This document shows positions 8,997 through 18,214 of a DNA stretch of 64,000 nt, in pieces. The first letter of the stretch is position 1; each line of letters starts with the position of its first letter. The stretch comes from an uncultured Prevotellaceae bacterium. Lineage in GTDB: Bacteria > Bacteroidota > Bacteroidia > Bacteroidales > Bacteroidaceae. The translations under genes were made by a program, and so were the position numbers. The notes under the pieces are model-generated. The model had not been told where the DNA came from. It searched no databases and saw only the letters and a program-made list of their open reading frames with translations. The stretch lies in contig CACYJV010000001.1 of NCBI GenBank assembly GCA_902774815.1, forward strand, positions 124,001 to 188,000, read 5' to 3'.

Positions 8997-9282
8997 TGGC
9001 TGTATCTCCTTTCTTTAGCAGTTCCTTAATGGCAGCAATCGGTCTAAAGTTTAGTACGAGTTTGGGTGGCACCAGCATACGCTGCCCAGTATTGGGGTTC
9101 ACCATGGTCCGTTCGAGGCGTTTCTTCACCTCAAATGTCCCGAATTTCGGCAGGTTAACGGCTTCGCCTGCCTCAAACGATTCGCCCAATACCTCAACAA
9201 ACGTCCGCACCATGCGTTGCGTTGCTTCTTGCTTGTGGCCAGTTCGCTGAGCCAATTCGGCTATAAACTCTTTGTTATTCAT
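8989..9282 (-). CDS. HU family DNA-binding protein
   Basis: A 97-residue histone-like protein with the HU/IHF fold over its whole length. The arm motif is VNPNTGQRM and keeps the proline that kinks DNA, unlike the HU domain of the downstream fusion. It overlaps rimO upstream by 4 bases (ATGA arrangement) and the HU-LysM gene downstream by 8 bases, so the three are almost certainly translated together. HU proteins are dimers; a heterodimer between this protein and the membrane-anchored HU domain next door is a reasonable guess. It could equally act alone as a nucleoid protein. Confidence 0.92.
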   Translation of the reverse strand: MNNKEFIAELAQRTGHKQEATQRMVRTFVEVLGESFEAGEAVNLPKFGTFEVKKRLERTMVNPNTGQRMLVPPKLVLNFRPIAAIKELLKKGDTANG

Positions 9283-10583
9283 AACACTTTTCCGTATAAG
9301 TCAAATTCGTCACTATCGGTAATCAGCACGTTGTAGAAGCATCCACGCCGCAACTGACGGTTGCAATGCTCAACGCTGATAAGCACTTCGGGATCGACCT
9401 CAGGCGAACTGAATTCCGTTCGACCTACATAGTAGTTGCCTTCGCGACGGTCGATGATGACCTTAAGTGTCTGCCCTACCTTCGCGGCCTGCACTTCAGT
9501 GCTGATTTTCTGTTGCAAAGCCATCAGCTTACCCAAGCGTTGTTGCTTCACTTCCTCTGGAACATCGTCCTTGTAGTGTCGGCCACTGTATGTATCTTCC
9601 TCCTCAGAGTAGGCAAACGCACCCATTCGTTCAAACCTTGCCCAACGCACAAACTCAAGCAATTCATTGAAATCGTCGTCGGTTTCACCAGGAAAACCTA
9701 CCATGAGCGTTGTACGAATGTGGATTCCAGGCACCGCTTCACGCATACGTGTGATGAGTTCCATCGTCTGTTGCTTTGTCACATGCCGGTGCATGCGGTC
9801 CAACATGTGGTCGGATATGTGCTGTAAAGCTATGTCAAGATAACGGCAAACGTTAGGTTTCTCGCGCATCACGTCGAGCAATTCCCAAGGGAACTGAGCT
9901 GGATAGGCATAGTGAAGACGAATCCAACGCACGCCTTTTATATCTGCCATCTCGCTGATGAGTTCGGCTATCTGCGACATTCCACCATGATCACGGCCGT
10001 AATAGGTCAGTTCCTGGGCTATGACCTGCAACTCTTTCACACCCTGACTGACCAGTTGGCGCACTTCGTCAAGGATTTCTTCCTTCGGACGGCTCTGATG
10101 TCTGCCTGTGATGACTGGTATGGCACAATAGGCACAATGACGGTCGCACCCTTCGCTGATCTTTACGTAGGCATAATGCTTAGGAGTCGTGATGCGTCTT
10201 TGTCCACGGCACTCTTCCACCTGAGCCTTTCCAAGGTCGGCCAACAATTGCATGTAGTCAAACTTGCCGTAATAGCGGTCCACTTGTGGAATTTCGCGTT
10301 GCAAATCCTTCAGATAGCGTTGCGAAAGACACCCCATAACATAGAGCTGTCCGATACGTCCTTGCTCCTTGGCCTGCACAAGTTCAAGTATCATGTTGAT
10401 GCTTTCCTCCTTGGCATCGGCAATGAAACCACACGTATTCACCACGACTATCTCCCCCTGAGGGTGTTCTGCGTCGTGGCGGCATTGATAGCCATTGGCT
10501 TCCAGCTGCCGAATGAGCAACTCACTGTCCACAAGGTTCTTTGAACACCCCATGGTGATGATGTCAACCAACCCGCGTCTCAT
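9279..10583 (-). CDS. rimO: Ribosomal protein S12 methylthiotransferase RimO
   Basis: Radical-SAM enzyme adding a methylthio group to an aspartate of ribosomal protein S12. The N-terminal MTTase domain carries the first iron-sulfur cluster ligands at Cys13, Cys51 and Cys85. The radical-SAM CxxxCxxC is at Cys146, Cys150 and Cys153 (GCDRHCAYC), and a TRAM domain ends the protein. Length of 434 residues is standard. MGCSKNLVDSE near the start distinguishes RimO from MiaB. The start overlaps the ftsY stop by 4 bases and the stop overlaps the HU start by 4 bases, indicating translational coupling. Confidence 0.95.
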   Translation of the reverse strand: MRRGLVDIITMGCSKNLVDSELLIRQLEANGYQCRHDAEHPQGEIVVVNTCGFIADAKEESINMILELVQAKEQGRIGQLYVMGCLSQRYLKDLQREIPQVDRYYGKFDYMQLLADLGKAQVEECRGQRRITTPKHYAYVKISEGCDRHCAYCAIPVITGRHQSRPKEEILDEVRQLVSQGVKELQVIAQELTYYGRDHGGMSQIAELISEMADIKGVRWIRLHYAYPAQFPWELLDVMREKPNVCRYLDIALQHISDHMLDRMHRHVTKQQTMELITRMREAVPGIHIRTTLMVGFPGETDDDFNELLEFVRWARFERMGAFAYSEEEDTYSGRHYKDDVPEEVKQQRLGKLMALQQKISTEVQAAKVGQTLKVIIDRREGNYYVGRTEFSSPEVDPEVLISVEHCNRQLRRGCFYNVLITDSDEFDLYGKVL

Positions 10584-11533
10584 TCACCAAATAAGCTATC
10601 GACGAACTGTCGTTTGTTGAACAACTGCAGGTCAGCCATACCTTCACCCAAGCCAATGTACTTCACGGGCACCTTCAACTCATCGCTAATGCCGATGACA
10701 ACGCCTCCCTTGGCCGTTCCATCGAGCTTGGTGATAGCCAGCGACGTGATTTGCGTAACAGCGGCAAACTGCTTTGCCTGCTCAAAAGCGTTCTGTCCCG
10801 TAGAGCCATCGAGCACCAACAGCACTTCGTCAGGTGCCTCTGGCAGGACTTTCTTCATCACATCTTTGATTTTCTTGAGCTCATTCATCAAGCCAACTTT
10901 GTTGTGAAGTCGGCCAGCGGTATCGATCAGCACCACATCGGCATCGTTGGCTTTTGCCGACTGTAGCGTATCGAAAGCCACAGAGGCAGGGTCAGCACCC
11001 ATCTGTTGCTTCACGACAGGCACGCCAACTCTTTCACCCCAGATTGATATTTGTTCCACGGCAGCAGCACGAAAGGTGTCTGCGGCACCTAAATAGACTT
11101 TCTTTCCAGCTTGTTTTAACTGGTAGGCCAGTTTTCCGATGGTTGTGGTCTTGCCCACTCCATTGACTCCGACCACGAGAATGACATATGGACGATGGTC
11201 GTGCGGCAGGTCCCAGTCGTCTAAGTCACTGGTATTGTTCTCGGCAAGCAACGAAGCAATCTCGTCGCGAAGTATACCATTTAGCTCTCCAGTGGAGACA
11301 TACTTGTCGCGTTCCACTCGTTCTTCGATTCTGTGGATAATTTTCAGGGTGGTGTCAACACCCACATCGCTCGTGATAAGCACCTCTTCAAGGTCGTCAA
11401 GCACCTCGTCATCGACCTTCGACTTACCAGCAACGGCTCGTGCCAATTTCGAAAAAACGCTCTGTTTGGTTTTTTCAAGTCCCTTATCGAGGGTTTCTTT
11501 CTTTTCTCTATTAAATATTCCAAAAAGTCCCAT
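10580..11533 (-). CDS. ftsY: Signal recognition particle receptor FtsY
   Basis: SRP-type GTPase that docks ribosome-nascent-chain/SRP complexes at the membrane. The NG domain is complete: P-loop GVNGVGKTT at 122-130, DTAGR near 204 and TKLDGTAKGG near 267. At 317 residues it lacks the long acidic A domain of E. coli FtsY, as usual outside Proteobacteria; membrane binding would use the N-terminal amphipathic segment (MGLFGIFNREKK). It is the first gene of the chain ftsY - rimO - HU - HU-LysM and has its own promoter a few bases upstream. Confidence 0.96.
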   Translation of the reverse strand: MGLFGIFNREKKETLDKGLEKTKQSVFSKLARAVAGKSKVDDEVLDDLEEVLITSDVGVDTTLKIIHRIEERVERDKYVSTGELNGILRDEIASLLAENNTSDLDDWDLPHDHRPYVILVVGVNGVGKTTTIGKLAYQLKQAGKKVYLGAADTFRAAAVEQISIWGERVGVPVVKQQMGADPASVAFDTLQSAKANDADVVLIDTAGRLHNKVGLMNELKKIKDVMKKVLPEAPDEVLLVLDGSTGQNAFEQAKQFAAVTQITSLAITKLDGTAKGGVVIGISDELKVPVKYIGLGEGMADLQLFNKRQFVDSLFGE

Positions 11534-11550
11534 AAAACCTTATTTTTCTG

Positions 11551-11558
11551 CAAAAGTA
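11551..11558 (-). promoter_or_regulatory. ftsY -7 promoter element
   Basis: TACTTTTG on the minus strand, 17 bases before the ftsY start codon. The predicted leader is very short. Confidence 0.5.
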
Positions 11559-11590
11559 CAAAAAAATCAAGATATTAAGCACTTTTCACT

Positions 11591-11630
11591 AAAAAAAATA
11601 CCTATGTCAGTATGTATTCTTATGGGTATT
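11591..11630 (-). terminator. Intrinsic terminator after comEC
   Basis: On the minus strand a 9-base stem with one mismatch (11622-11630 with 11598-11606) is followed by eight T. It lies about 15 bases past the comEC stop codon and just before the ftsY promoter. Confidence 0.65.
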
Positions 11631-11644
11631 GGCTCCAGAGTTCA

Positions 11645-13261
11645 TCAGTCAGACAACAATATGCGCCAATATTTGATGTGTTTGACCAGTCTAACTATGA
11701 GGAAACAAATGGTTATTTCAAGAATATAGACTAATAGGAGTTGCAGGGGTGAAAGATGAATGTCTTCAATGCTTGACCCAGGTAGTTTGGCAATGAAATG
11801 CAAGACCGAAGAAAGAATTTCAGCCAATCGCATAACAATTTGTCCTGCAACATATTGCATAGCAGAAAAAGGGGTAAGCAAGAAGAATATGAAAGCAACA
11901 GACAGGATAAGTGTCACCAATGGAATGGCAACAATGTTCGTAAGTAGGAAATAGCAGGAAAATCGTCCGAAATAGTATGCCACAAGTGGTGCCACCATGA
12001 TCTGTGTTGCCAACGAAATAACAACGATACCTAGTAACCAAGCCCACAATCGTTGACCAAAAGTCGGCCCTTTGTCAGGGTCAAAATTAAAAAAGTTGGC
12101 AAATATGTTCTTTTTCAAATAACGATTGAGGGGAACACCTATGAGCAAAATGCCCAGCACGGCAAGAAACGACATCTGGAAACCTACATCCCATAAATTC
12201 TGGGGACGGATTGTAAGCATAACGATCGCGGCAAGTGAGAGCGCATTGAGTGAATAGGCTTTACGTCTGATAGCGGTAATCACACCATAGATAGTAAGCA
12301 TGGTAGCAGCCCTCACAACCGATGGCATGAGGCCAACCATAATGGCATATAGCCATATCGCTGATAGGCAAAGTATCTGTGAGAGGACTCGTCGCTTTCG
12401 ACCAGTGAGCAGCATGAGAAAGGCATATAGGATACTCAGATGAAGTCCGGAAAGAGCCAATACGTGCGATGCGCCACTGATGGAGAAGTCTTCGCGCGTC
12501 TGTTTCCCTAGTCCAGAGCGGTCGCCAAGCGTCATTGCTGCAATAATGGCCACAGCACTTTCTGTTCCTCCTGCCCCACTCTTCCGCAAGGTTTCAGAAA
12601 GCGAATGGCGAAGCTGTAAGAGGCGAATCCTAAGATTCTGCCACGGCGTGAGATATGCATGGTTTACTTCTGCAAACTGCCAGTTCCAATAGGGAATGAA
12701 AGTCTGCCACTGATTTCTGTTGGCTGGTGATGGATAATAATTCTTCTTGGGTTCAAAGGTACTCAATGCCGTAAACGCAGATCCGGCATGCAGGTGTTCA
12801 TAGTGACGAGTGATTGTATCGTGAAGGAGGATGGCCGTTGCCGTAAGCGAACGAAAACAATCAGTTGGCGTACCATCGTCTGCATGTGAAGCGTTCGTAA
12901 GCATCATGTCGAAGACAATTATCTTTCCATGCTGCTGAGGCTGTGTGAGCACTACTGCATCGTATTCAAGAGTTTCTCCATCCAGTGGTAGTGCAGCTTG
13001 GTGCATTCTCGACTGACTAAGGAAAGCAGATCCAAGAAATACCGCCAACAGCGTACATAACGAGGCCATCAAAACTGACCTGCCTTGCTTGTCGCTAAGC
13101 CATAAAGCATATACAATAGCAACCGACGTGGTCACCAATGTCCACAAAGTCGGAACGTTGGCCAGGGCATACTCACCAAACGCCGTCCCTGCGACGAAAA
13201 CGATCGCCACGCCAAACAACGGACTAATCTCTATGGGCGACTTCGACATAGAAGCACGCAC
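11645..13261 (-). CDS. comEC: ComEC/Rec2-family membrane protein
   Basis: Polytopic membrane protein of the DNA-uptake channel family, 538 residues. It has an N-terminal hydrophobic region, an OB-like soluble loop (DUF4131-like, about 85-200), and the competence domain with the signature SGASHVLALSGLHLSILYAF near residue 270 followed by at least six membrane helices. The C-terminal metallo-beta-lactamase domain of Gram-positive ComEC is absent, which is common in Bacteroidota. The start may be at 13261 or at the second Met (13249). It lies 9 bases after the DUF3078 gene, probably in one transcript. No other competence genes are nearby, so uptake of DNA is suggested only by family. Confidence 0.87.
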   Translation of the reverse strand: MRASMSKSPIEISPLFGVAIVFVAGTAFGEYALANVPTLWTLVTTSVAIVYALWLSDKQGRSVLMASLCTLLAVFLGSAFLSQSRMHQAALPLDGETLEYDAVVLTQPQQHGKIIVFDMMLTNASHADDGTPTDCFRSLTATAILLHDTITRHYEHLHAGSAFTALSTFEPKKNYYPSPANRNQWQTFIPYWNWQFAEVNHAYLTPWQNLRIRLLQLRHSLSETLRKSGAGGTESAVAIIAAMTLGDRSGLGKQTREDFSISGASHVLALSGLHLSILYAFLMLLTGRKRRVLSQILCLSAIWLYAIMVGLMPSVVRAATMLTIYGVITAIRRKAYSLNALSLAAIVMLTIRPQNLWDVGFQMSFLAVLGILLIGVPLNRYLKKNIFANFFNFDPDKGPTFGQRLWAWLLGIVVISLATQIMVAPLVAYYFGRFSCYFLLTNIVAIPLVTLILSVAFIFFLLTPFSAMQYVAGQIVMRLAEILSSVLHFIAKLPGSSIEDIHLSPLQLLLVYILEITICFLIVRLVKHIKYWRILLSD

Positions 13262-13270
13262 GATTTGCCG

Positions 13271-14521
13271 TTAGAACGAGTAGTTAAAACCTATCGACAT
13301 ATACTCCTTGAACATCCAATAACCATGATGGTCATCGCGTTGACGGCTATCGTCGAAGCGCGGATAGATGAAGATGTTGGAGGAAATATACTTGTTGAAC
13401 TGGAAGGAAAACGTGTTTTCCCATTCGTACTCCACACGTTTGTAGCTGGTAAAGCCATACATTCGCGTTTTCCACTTGATATTCTTCTGTATTTGCCATG
13501 TAAGATCGATGGTGAACAGCGAACCCACGTCGTGAAGAATGTGTTTACCTTCTTCGAGACCATTGCGCGTGGAGAGTGCCAAACGATCAACATACTTGAA
13601 GTTATAAGCAGCAGGACCCAGGTGAACAGTACCCTTCAGTTTATGGTTCAGCCAGTCGACGTTATAATCCATACCGAGCGAGAGGTTCACCGTGAGTGGC
13701 GACATGATATCGGAGAAGACAAAGGGATTGTTTGTCTTATAGTTACGCATGAACTGGGTGTAGGCAAGAAGCTGGGCCGTGTAGTACCAGTGCTTGGAGG
13801 CCTGAAGTCCCAACTTCGAGGTATAGCGGAAGAGGTCCTCCGATGTCTTCAATGTGTGAAGTGAATCATCGCGCGAAGTGAGGAAACCAAGCTTCATCTC
13901 AAGTTTGTTGTCCCACTTCACCTTTTGTTTGTTATTATAGTTGGCCTCCACGGTCAGGCTTGCCAACATCGAGTAGTTGCTTTCGCCACCTTTATACCAG
14001 TTACTCGAAATGTAGTTTTGCAGAAACTGCATGTAGGTATCGGCCTTGAAGTTCCAAAAATTGGGCTTCTTCACCACTACGTCAACGACGGGCGCTTCAG
14101 GTTCCACCGGGGCAGAGACCACGGGGGCAGGTGTCGGTGCTGCAGGTTTGGCGGGCACAACAGCCTTCACCTCCTGCATTTGCTGAAGCTGTCTCTCGGT
14201 AAACTCCACTAAGTCAGGGCGTTGCAGATAGAAGTTCAACAACGTCTGCTCGTCAGGCGATGCCAACTTTCCATCTAATGAGAGCGAACGCTGGGCGATA
14301 CCAGGATAGTAGGTAAAGGGCAGGAACAACTGCGGATGGGTTGCCTTGACGCTACCGGCGTTGGTAAGGCTGTCCACTTTAGCCCTAAGCATGGCCAGCG
14401 AATCCTGATATTGCTTTATGACATTGGCTGTGTGACTATTGACATTTGTAGTCTGTGCAAATACTTGCATACAAGACAGCATACCTACAAAGAGGGTGAT
14501 GAGTAGCTTTCTGTTCATCAT
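13271..14521 (-). CDS. DUF3078 outer-membrane beta-barrel protein
   Basis: A 416-residue exported protein. The start at 14519-14521 gives MMNRKLLITLFVGMLSCMQV and a signal peptide ending at VFAQ. Residues 25-90 form a short helical stretch. A Pro/Ala/Val-rich linker follows (about 125-150), then a C-terminal half of alternating beta strands beginning with FWNFKADTYMQFLQNYISSN and ending in aromatic FNYSF, typical of an outer-membrane barrel. The SNWYKGGESNYS segment marks it as DUF3078, a Bacteroidota family without known function. Its promoter faces the yidC promoter. Confidence 0.8.
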   Translation of the reverse strand: MMNRKLLITLFVGMLSCMQVFAQTTNVNSHTANVIKQYQDSLAMLRAKVDSLTNAGSVKATHPQLFLPFTYYPGIAQRSLSLDGKLASPDEQTLLNFYLQRPDLVEFTERQLQQMQEVKAVVPAKPAAPTPAPVVSAPVEPEAPVVDVVVKKPNFWNFKADTYMQFLQNYISSNWYKGGESNYSMLASLTVEANYNNKQKVKWDNKLEMKLGFLTSRDDSLHTLKTSEDLFRYTSKLGLQASKHWYYTAQLLAYTQFMRNYKTNNPFVFSDIMSPLTVNLSLGMDYNVDWLNHKLKGTVHLGPAAYNFKYVDRLALSTRNGLEEGKHILHDVGSLFTIDLTWQIQKNIKWKTRMYGFTSYKRVEYEWENTFSFQFNKYISSNIFIYPRFDDSRQRDDHHGYWMFKEYMSIGFNYSF

Positions 14522-14562
14522 ATTGGTTGTTTTTTGAGTAACGAAAAACGTTTTTCTGCTTG

Positions 14563-14570
14563 CAAAATTA
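14563..14570 (-). promoter_or_regulatory. -7 element for the DUF3078-comEC transcript
   Basis: TAATTTTG on the minus strand, about 40 bases before the start codon at 14521; divergent from the yidC promoter 64 bases away. Confidence 0.5.
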
Positions 14571-14609
14571 CAAAATAAATTGGACGAAACACCCAAAGTT
14601 GACTAAATA

Positions 14610-14641
14610 TTTGTCAGTTTCGAGAAAAAGCCGTAAATTTG
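14610..14641 (+). promoter_or_regulatory. yidC promoter
   Basis: TTTG at 14610-14613 and TAAATTTG at 14634-14641 with exactly 20 bases between them. The leader to the start at 14706 would be about 60 bases and is A/T rich. Confidence 0.65.
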
Positions 14642-14705
14642 CACCTTAATTTAATAAAAAGGAAAAAATATACAACATCGCAAATAGTAAATCGTAAATC
14701 GACAA

Positions 14706-16613
14706 ATGGATAAGAACACTACTACAGGATTCATCCTGATTGCACTCGTGCTGATTGCATTCAGCTATTTCAACCGCCCCTCAGCCGAGGAGCAGCGTGC
14801 CGCCTTCGTACAAGACTCCATTGCCCAAGTGGCACGCATCAACGCAGAAAAGAAACAAAAGGCTGAAGCTGCTGCCAAAGCCGCTGAAGCTAAGCAGAAA
14901 GCTGAGGAAGACACCACGGCCTTGTTCCACAACGCTCTGAAAGGCAGTGCTGAGAACATTGTGCTGAAGAACTCGAAGGTGGAACTGACTCTCTCGTCGA
15001 AGGGAGGTACCGTCGTCAAGGCCGTCGTCAAGGGATTCAAGGATCGCCAGGGCAATCCTGACGTGACGCTCTTCAATGGCAAGGACCAGCAGCTTAACTA
15101 TATGCTCTCGGCCAAGGAAAGCAACATCGCCACCCAAGACCTCTATTTCGAGCCCAGCAACGTCAGCGATACTACAGTAACGTTCACGGCTACCGCTGGC
15201 GAAGGCAAACAAATCATCATGGACTATCAACTCGGACGTGACTACATGCTTCACATGCAGATGCACGCCGAAGGTATGGGAGGTCTTTTTGCGCCCAATG
15301 TGCAGACAATGGATGTCGACTGGCAGGAACGTTGCCCGCAACAGGAACGTGGATTCATGTTTGAAAATCGTTATTGCACACTTACTTATAAGGAAAAAAA
15401 CAGCTCTACCGACCACCTGAGCGAAACATCTGAGAAACGTGACTCACAGATTGAGGAAGCCCTTGACTGGGTAGCCTTCAAAGATCAGTTCTTCTCGTCA
15501 ATCATGATTGCCAAGAACGACTTCCAAGAGAACTCACTCATGACGAGCATCCCACAGGAGAAAGGCTCTGGCTACCTGAAACAATTCCAAGCCAAGATGA
15601 AGACATTCTTCGATCCCAGCGGTCGCACTCCTTCCGAATTTGAATTCTACTATGGCCCCAACGACTTCCGCAAACTCCAGGCCGTTGAGGAGGAAAGCAC
15701 CTTCGGTAAGGATCTCCAAATGAAGAAGCTCGTATACCTTGGCTGGCCTATCGTGCGCTGGATCAACCGTTTCTTCACCATTTACGTATTTGACTGGCTG
15801 ACGGGATTCGGACTTAACATGGGTATTGTGCTCATCCTCATCACCCTTCTGCTGAAAGCCATCACCTATCCTCTAGTAAAGAAGAGCTACATGTCATCGG
15901 CAAAGATGCGCGTGTTGAAGCCGAAACTCGAAGAGGCTACCAAGCAGTACAACAACCCCGAAGACCAGATGCAGAAGCAGCAAGCCATGATGCAGGAGTA
16001 TGCAAAATATGGTGTGAGCCCGATGGCAGGCTGTCTGCCCATGCTCATTCAGATGCCTATCTGGATTGCCATGTTCAACTTTGTACCTAACGCCATTCAG
16101 TTGCGTGGCGAGAGTTTCCTATGGATCAATGACCTCTCCACCTACGACCCAATTATCGAGTGGCAAAAGAACATCTGGGGTATAGGCGACCACCTTTCGC
16201 TGACGTGTATTCTCTTCTGTACTGCCAACATCCTCTACTCCTTCATGACCATGCGCCAGCAGAAGGATCAGATGGTAGGTCAGCAGGCCGAACAAATGAA
16301 GATGATGCAATGGATGATGTACCTCATGCCGCTTATGTTCTTCTTCATGTTCAATGACTACTCATCAGGTCTTAACTTCTACTATTTCATTTCGCTCTTC
16401 TTCTCAGCAGCCATCATGTTCCTGCTTCGCAAGACCACGAACGACGAGAAGCTTCTGGCTAAGCTCGAAGCCCGCTACGAGGAGAACAAGCGTAATCCAC
16501 AGAAGAAGCTGGGAGGTCTTGCCGGTCGACTGCAGGCCATGCAGGAGGAGCAACAGCGTCTGCAGAAACAACGTGAGGAACTGGCCAACAAGCGTAAAGG
16601 TTTAGGGAAATAA
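14706..16613 (+). CDS. yidC: Membrane protein insertase YidC
   Basis: Inserts and folds inner-membrane proteins with or without SecYEG. Parts in order: a first membrane helix at residues 7-23, a Lys/Ala/Glu-rich coiled segment (38-75), a periplasmic beta-supersandwich domain (about 80-340), and the conserved Oxa1 core with helices starting near 365 (FDWLTGFGLNMGIVLILITL) and the cytoplasmic hairpin with KPKLEEATKQYNN. Two further hydrophobic pairs and a basic Lys/Arg/Gln-rich C-terminal tail (580-635), which can contact ribosomes, complete it. At 635 residues it is of Gram-negative type. The next gene follows after 4 bases. Confidence 0.96.
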   Translation: MDKNTTTGFILIALVLIAFSYFNRPSAEEQRAAFVQDSIAQVARINAEKKQKAEAAAKAAEAKQKAEEDTTALFHNALKGSAENIVLKNSKVELTLSSKGGTVVKAVVKGFKDRQGNPDVTLFNGKDQQLNYMLSAKESNIATQDLYFEPSNVSDTTVTFTATAGEGKQIIMDYQLGRDYMLHMQMHAEGMGGLFAPNVQTMDVDWQERCPQQERGFMFENRYCTLTYKEKNSSTDHLSETSEKRDSQIEEALDWVAFKDQFFSSIMIAKNDFQENSLMTSIPQEKGSGYLKQFQAKMKTFFDPSGRTPSEFEFYYGPNDFRKLQAVEEESTFGKDLQMKKLVYLGWPIVRWINRFFTIYVFDWLTGFGLNMGIVLILITLLLKAITYPLVKKSYMSSAKMRVLKPKLEEATKQYNNPEDQMQKQQAMMQEYAKYGVSPMAGCLPMLIQMPIWIAMFNFVPNAIQLRGESFLWINDLSTYDPIIEWQKNIWGIGDHLSLTCILFCTANILYSFMTMRQQKDQMVGQQAEQMKMMQWMMYLMPLMFFFMFNDYSSGLNFYYFISLFFSAAIMFLLRKTTNDEKLLAKLEARYEENKRNPQKKLGGLAGRLQAMQEEQQRLQKQREELANKRKGLGK

Positions 16614-16617
16614 GAAT

Positions 16618-18081
16618 ATGAAAATCGGATTCGACAACGACAAGTACATCAAGCTCCAATCGGAGCACATTCGCGAGCGCATCGCACAGTTCGACGGCAA
16701 GCTTTACATGGAACTCGGAGGAAAACTCTTCGACGACCACCATGCCTCACGTGTGCTGCCAGGCTTCAAACCCGACTCAAAGCTACGCATGCTCGCCCAA
16801 CTTCGCGATAGCATCGAAATCGTCATCGTGGTGAGTGCTAGCGACATCGAAAAGAACAAGGTGCGTGCCGACCTCGGCATCACCTACGACGAGGATGTGC
16901 TGCGCCTGCGCGACGAGTTCCAACGCCGCGACTTCATGGTAGGTTCTGTCGTCATCACCCACTATAGCGGCCAGCATGCTGCCGAGCAGTTCCACCATCG
17001 CCTGGAGCGTATGGGCATTCGCTCCTACTTCCACTACCCCATCGATGGCTATCCACACAACGTGGAACTCATCGCCAGCGACGAAGGATTTGGCAAGAAC
17101 GACTTCATCGAGACATCGCGACCGCTCGTCATCGTTACTGCACCTGGTCCAGGCAGCGGCAAGATGGCAACCTGTCTGTCACAGCTCTATAACGAGAACA
17201 AGCGTGGCACACGTGCCGGCTATGCCAAGTTCGAGACTTTCCCTGTGTGGAACCTTCCACTGAAGCATCCCGTGAACATCGCCTACGAGGCTGCGACCGC
17301 CGACCTCAACGATGTCAATATGATTGATCCGTTCCATCTTGAGGCATACGGAAAGACAGCCATCAACTACAATCGTGACATCGAAATCTTCCCCGTGCTG
17401 AACGCTCTCTTCGAAGGTATCTACGGCGAAAATCCCTATAAATCGCCCACCGACATGGGCGTCAACATGGTGGGCTTCTGTATCTGCGACGACGAGGTGT
17501 GCTGCAAGGCATCCAAAGACGAAATCATACGCCGCTTCTACGACGCCACCAACAAGATGGCCAACGGCGCTGATAACGAGAACGAGGTAAACAAGATACG
17601 CCTGCTCTTCAACCAAGCAAAGATCTCCACCGCAACGCGTGCCGTTACAGTGGCAGCCTACGAGCGCAAGATCCAAAGCGGAAACCATGCCGCCGCCATC
17701 GAGATGGAAGACGGTACCATCGTAACCTCGAAGACTACGCCATTGCTCGGTTGCTGTGCAGCCCTGCTGCTTAACGCCATGAAGCATCTGGCTGGCATTG
17801 ACCACGAGGTGAAACTCATCCCACAAAGCATGATTGAGCCCATCCAGAAGACGAAAATCGAATATCTTGGCGGGCGCAACCCTCGTCTCCACACCGATGA
17901 GGTTCTGGTGGCACTAAGCGTACTCTCGCAACACGACGAGAAGTGCCGCAAAGCTCTGGAGCAGTTGCCACTGCTTCGTGATTGCCAAGTCCACACTACT
18001 GTCATGCTCAGCGAAGTCGACCGCAAGATCTGGCGCAAACTCGGATGCGGTTTGACGTGTGATCCAGTAAAAAAGAAATAA
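16618..18081 (+). CDS. DUF1846 family protein
   Basis: A 487-residue cytoplasmic protein of the DUF1846 family, widespread in Firmicutes and Bacteroidota with no settled function. Seen here: an N-terminal nucleotide-kinase-like region with a loop rich in Gly/Ser (VTAPGPGSGKMATCLSQLY, about 167-185), a Cys-rich segment (GFCICDDEVCC) and a conserved C-terminal alpha/beta part. The glycine loop resembles a P-loop and suggests nucleotide binding, which is inference. It begins 4 bases after yidC on the same strand, so it is very likely cotranscribed, though no functional tie is known. Confidence 0.85.
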   Translation: MKIGFDNDKYIKLQSEHIRERIAQFDGKLYMELGGKLFDDHHASRVLPGFKPDSKLRMLAQLRDSIEIVIVVSASDIEKNKVRADLGITYDEDVLRLRDEFQRRDFMVGSVVITHYSGQHAAEQFHHRLERMGIRSYFHYPIDGYPHNVELIASDEGFGKNDFIETSRPLVIVTAPGPGSGKMATCLSQLYNENKRGTRAGYAKFETFPVWNLPLKHPVNIAYEAATADLNDVNMIDPFHLEAYGKTAINYNRDIEIFPVLNALFEGIYGENPYKSPTDMGVNMVGFCICDDEVCCKASKDEIIRRFYDATNKMANGADNENEVNKIRLLFNQAKISTATRAVTVAAYERKIQSGNHAAAIEMEDGTIVTSKTTPLLGCCAALLLNAMKHLAGIDHEVKLIPQSMIEPIQKTKIEYLGGRNPRLHTDEVLVALSVLSQHDEKCRKALEQLPLLRDCQVHTTVMLSEVDRKIWRKLGCGLTCDPVKKK

Positions 18082-18137
18082 TAGTCCCTCTGTGCTCGGC
18101 CTACGGAACGCGTTCGTTGCATAACAGAGAAAGACAA

Positions 18138-18177
18138 GGAATGAAGTCAAATCCCCCATGGTTATTGTCTTCATTCC
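18138..18177. other. Inverted repeat in the gap before the S9 peptidase
   Basis: GGAATGAAG at 18138-18146 pairs with CTTCATTCC at 18169-18177 around a 22-base loop. There is no T run on either side, so it is not a classical terminator. It is the only structure I see in the 133-base gap between the DUF1846 gene and the peptidase, and could be a weak terminator or leader hairpin. Confidence 0.4.
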
Positions 18178-18214
18178 ATAATTCCTACACTTCGACACTC
18201 CTAACAAGAAAAAT

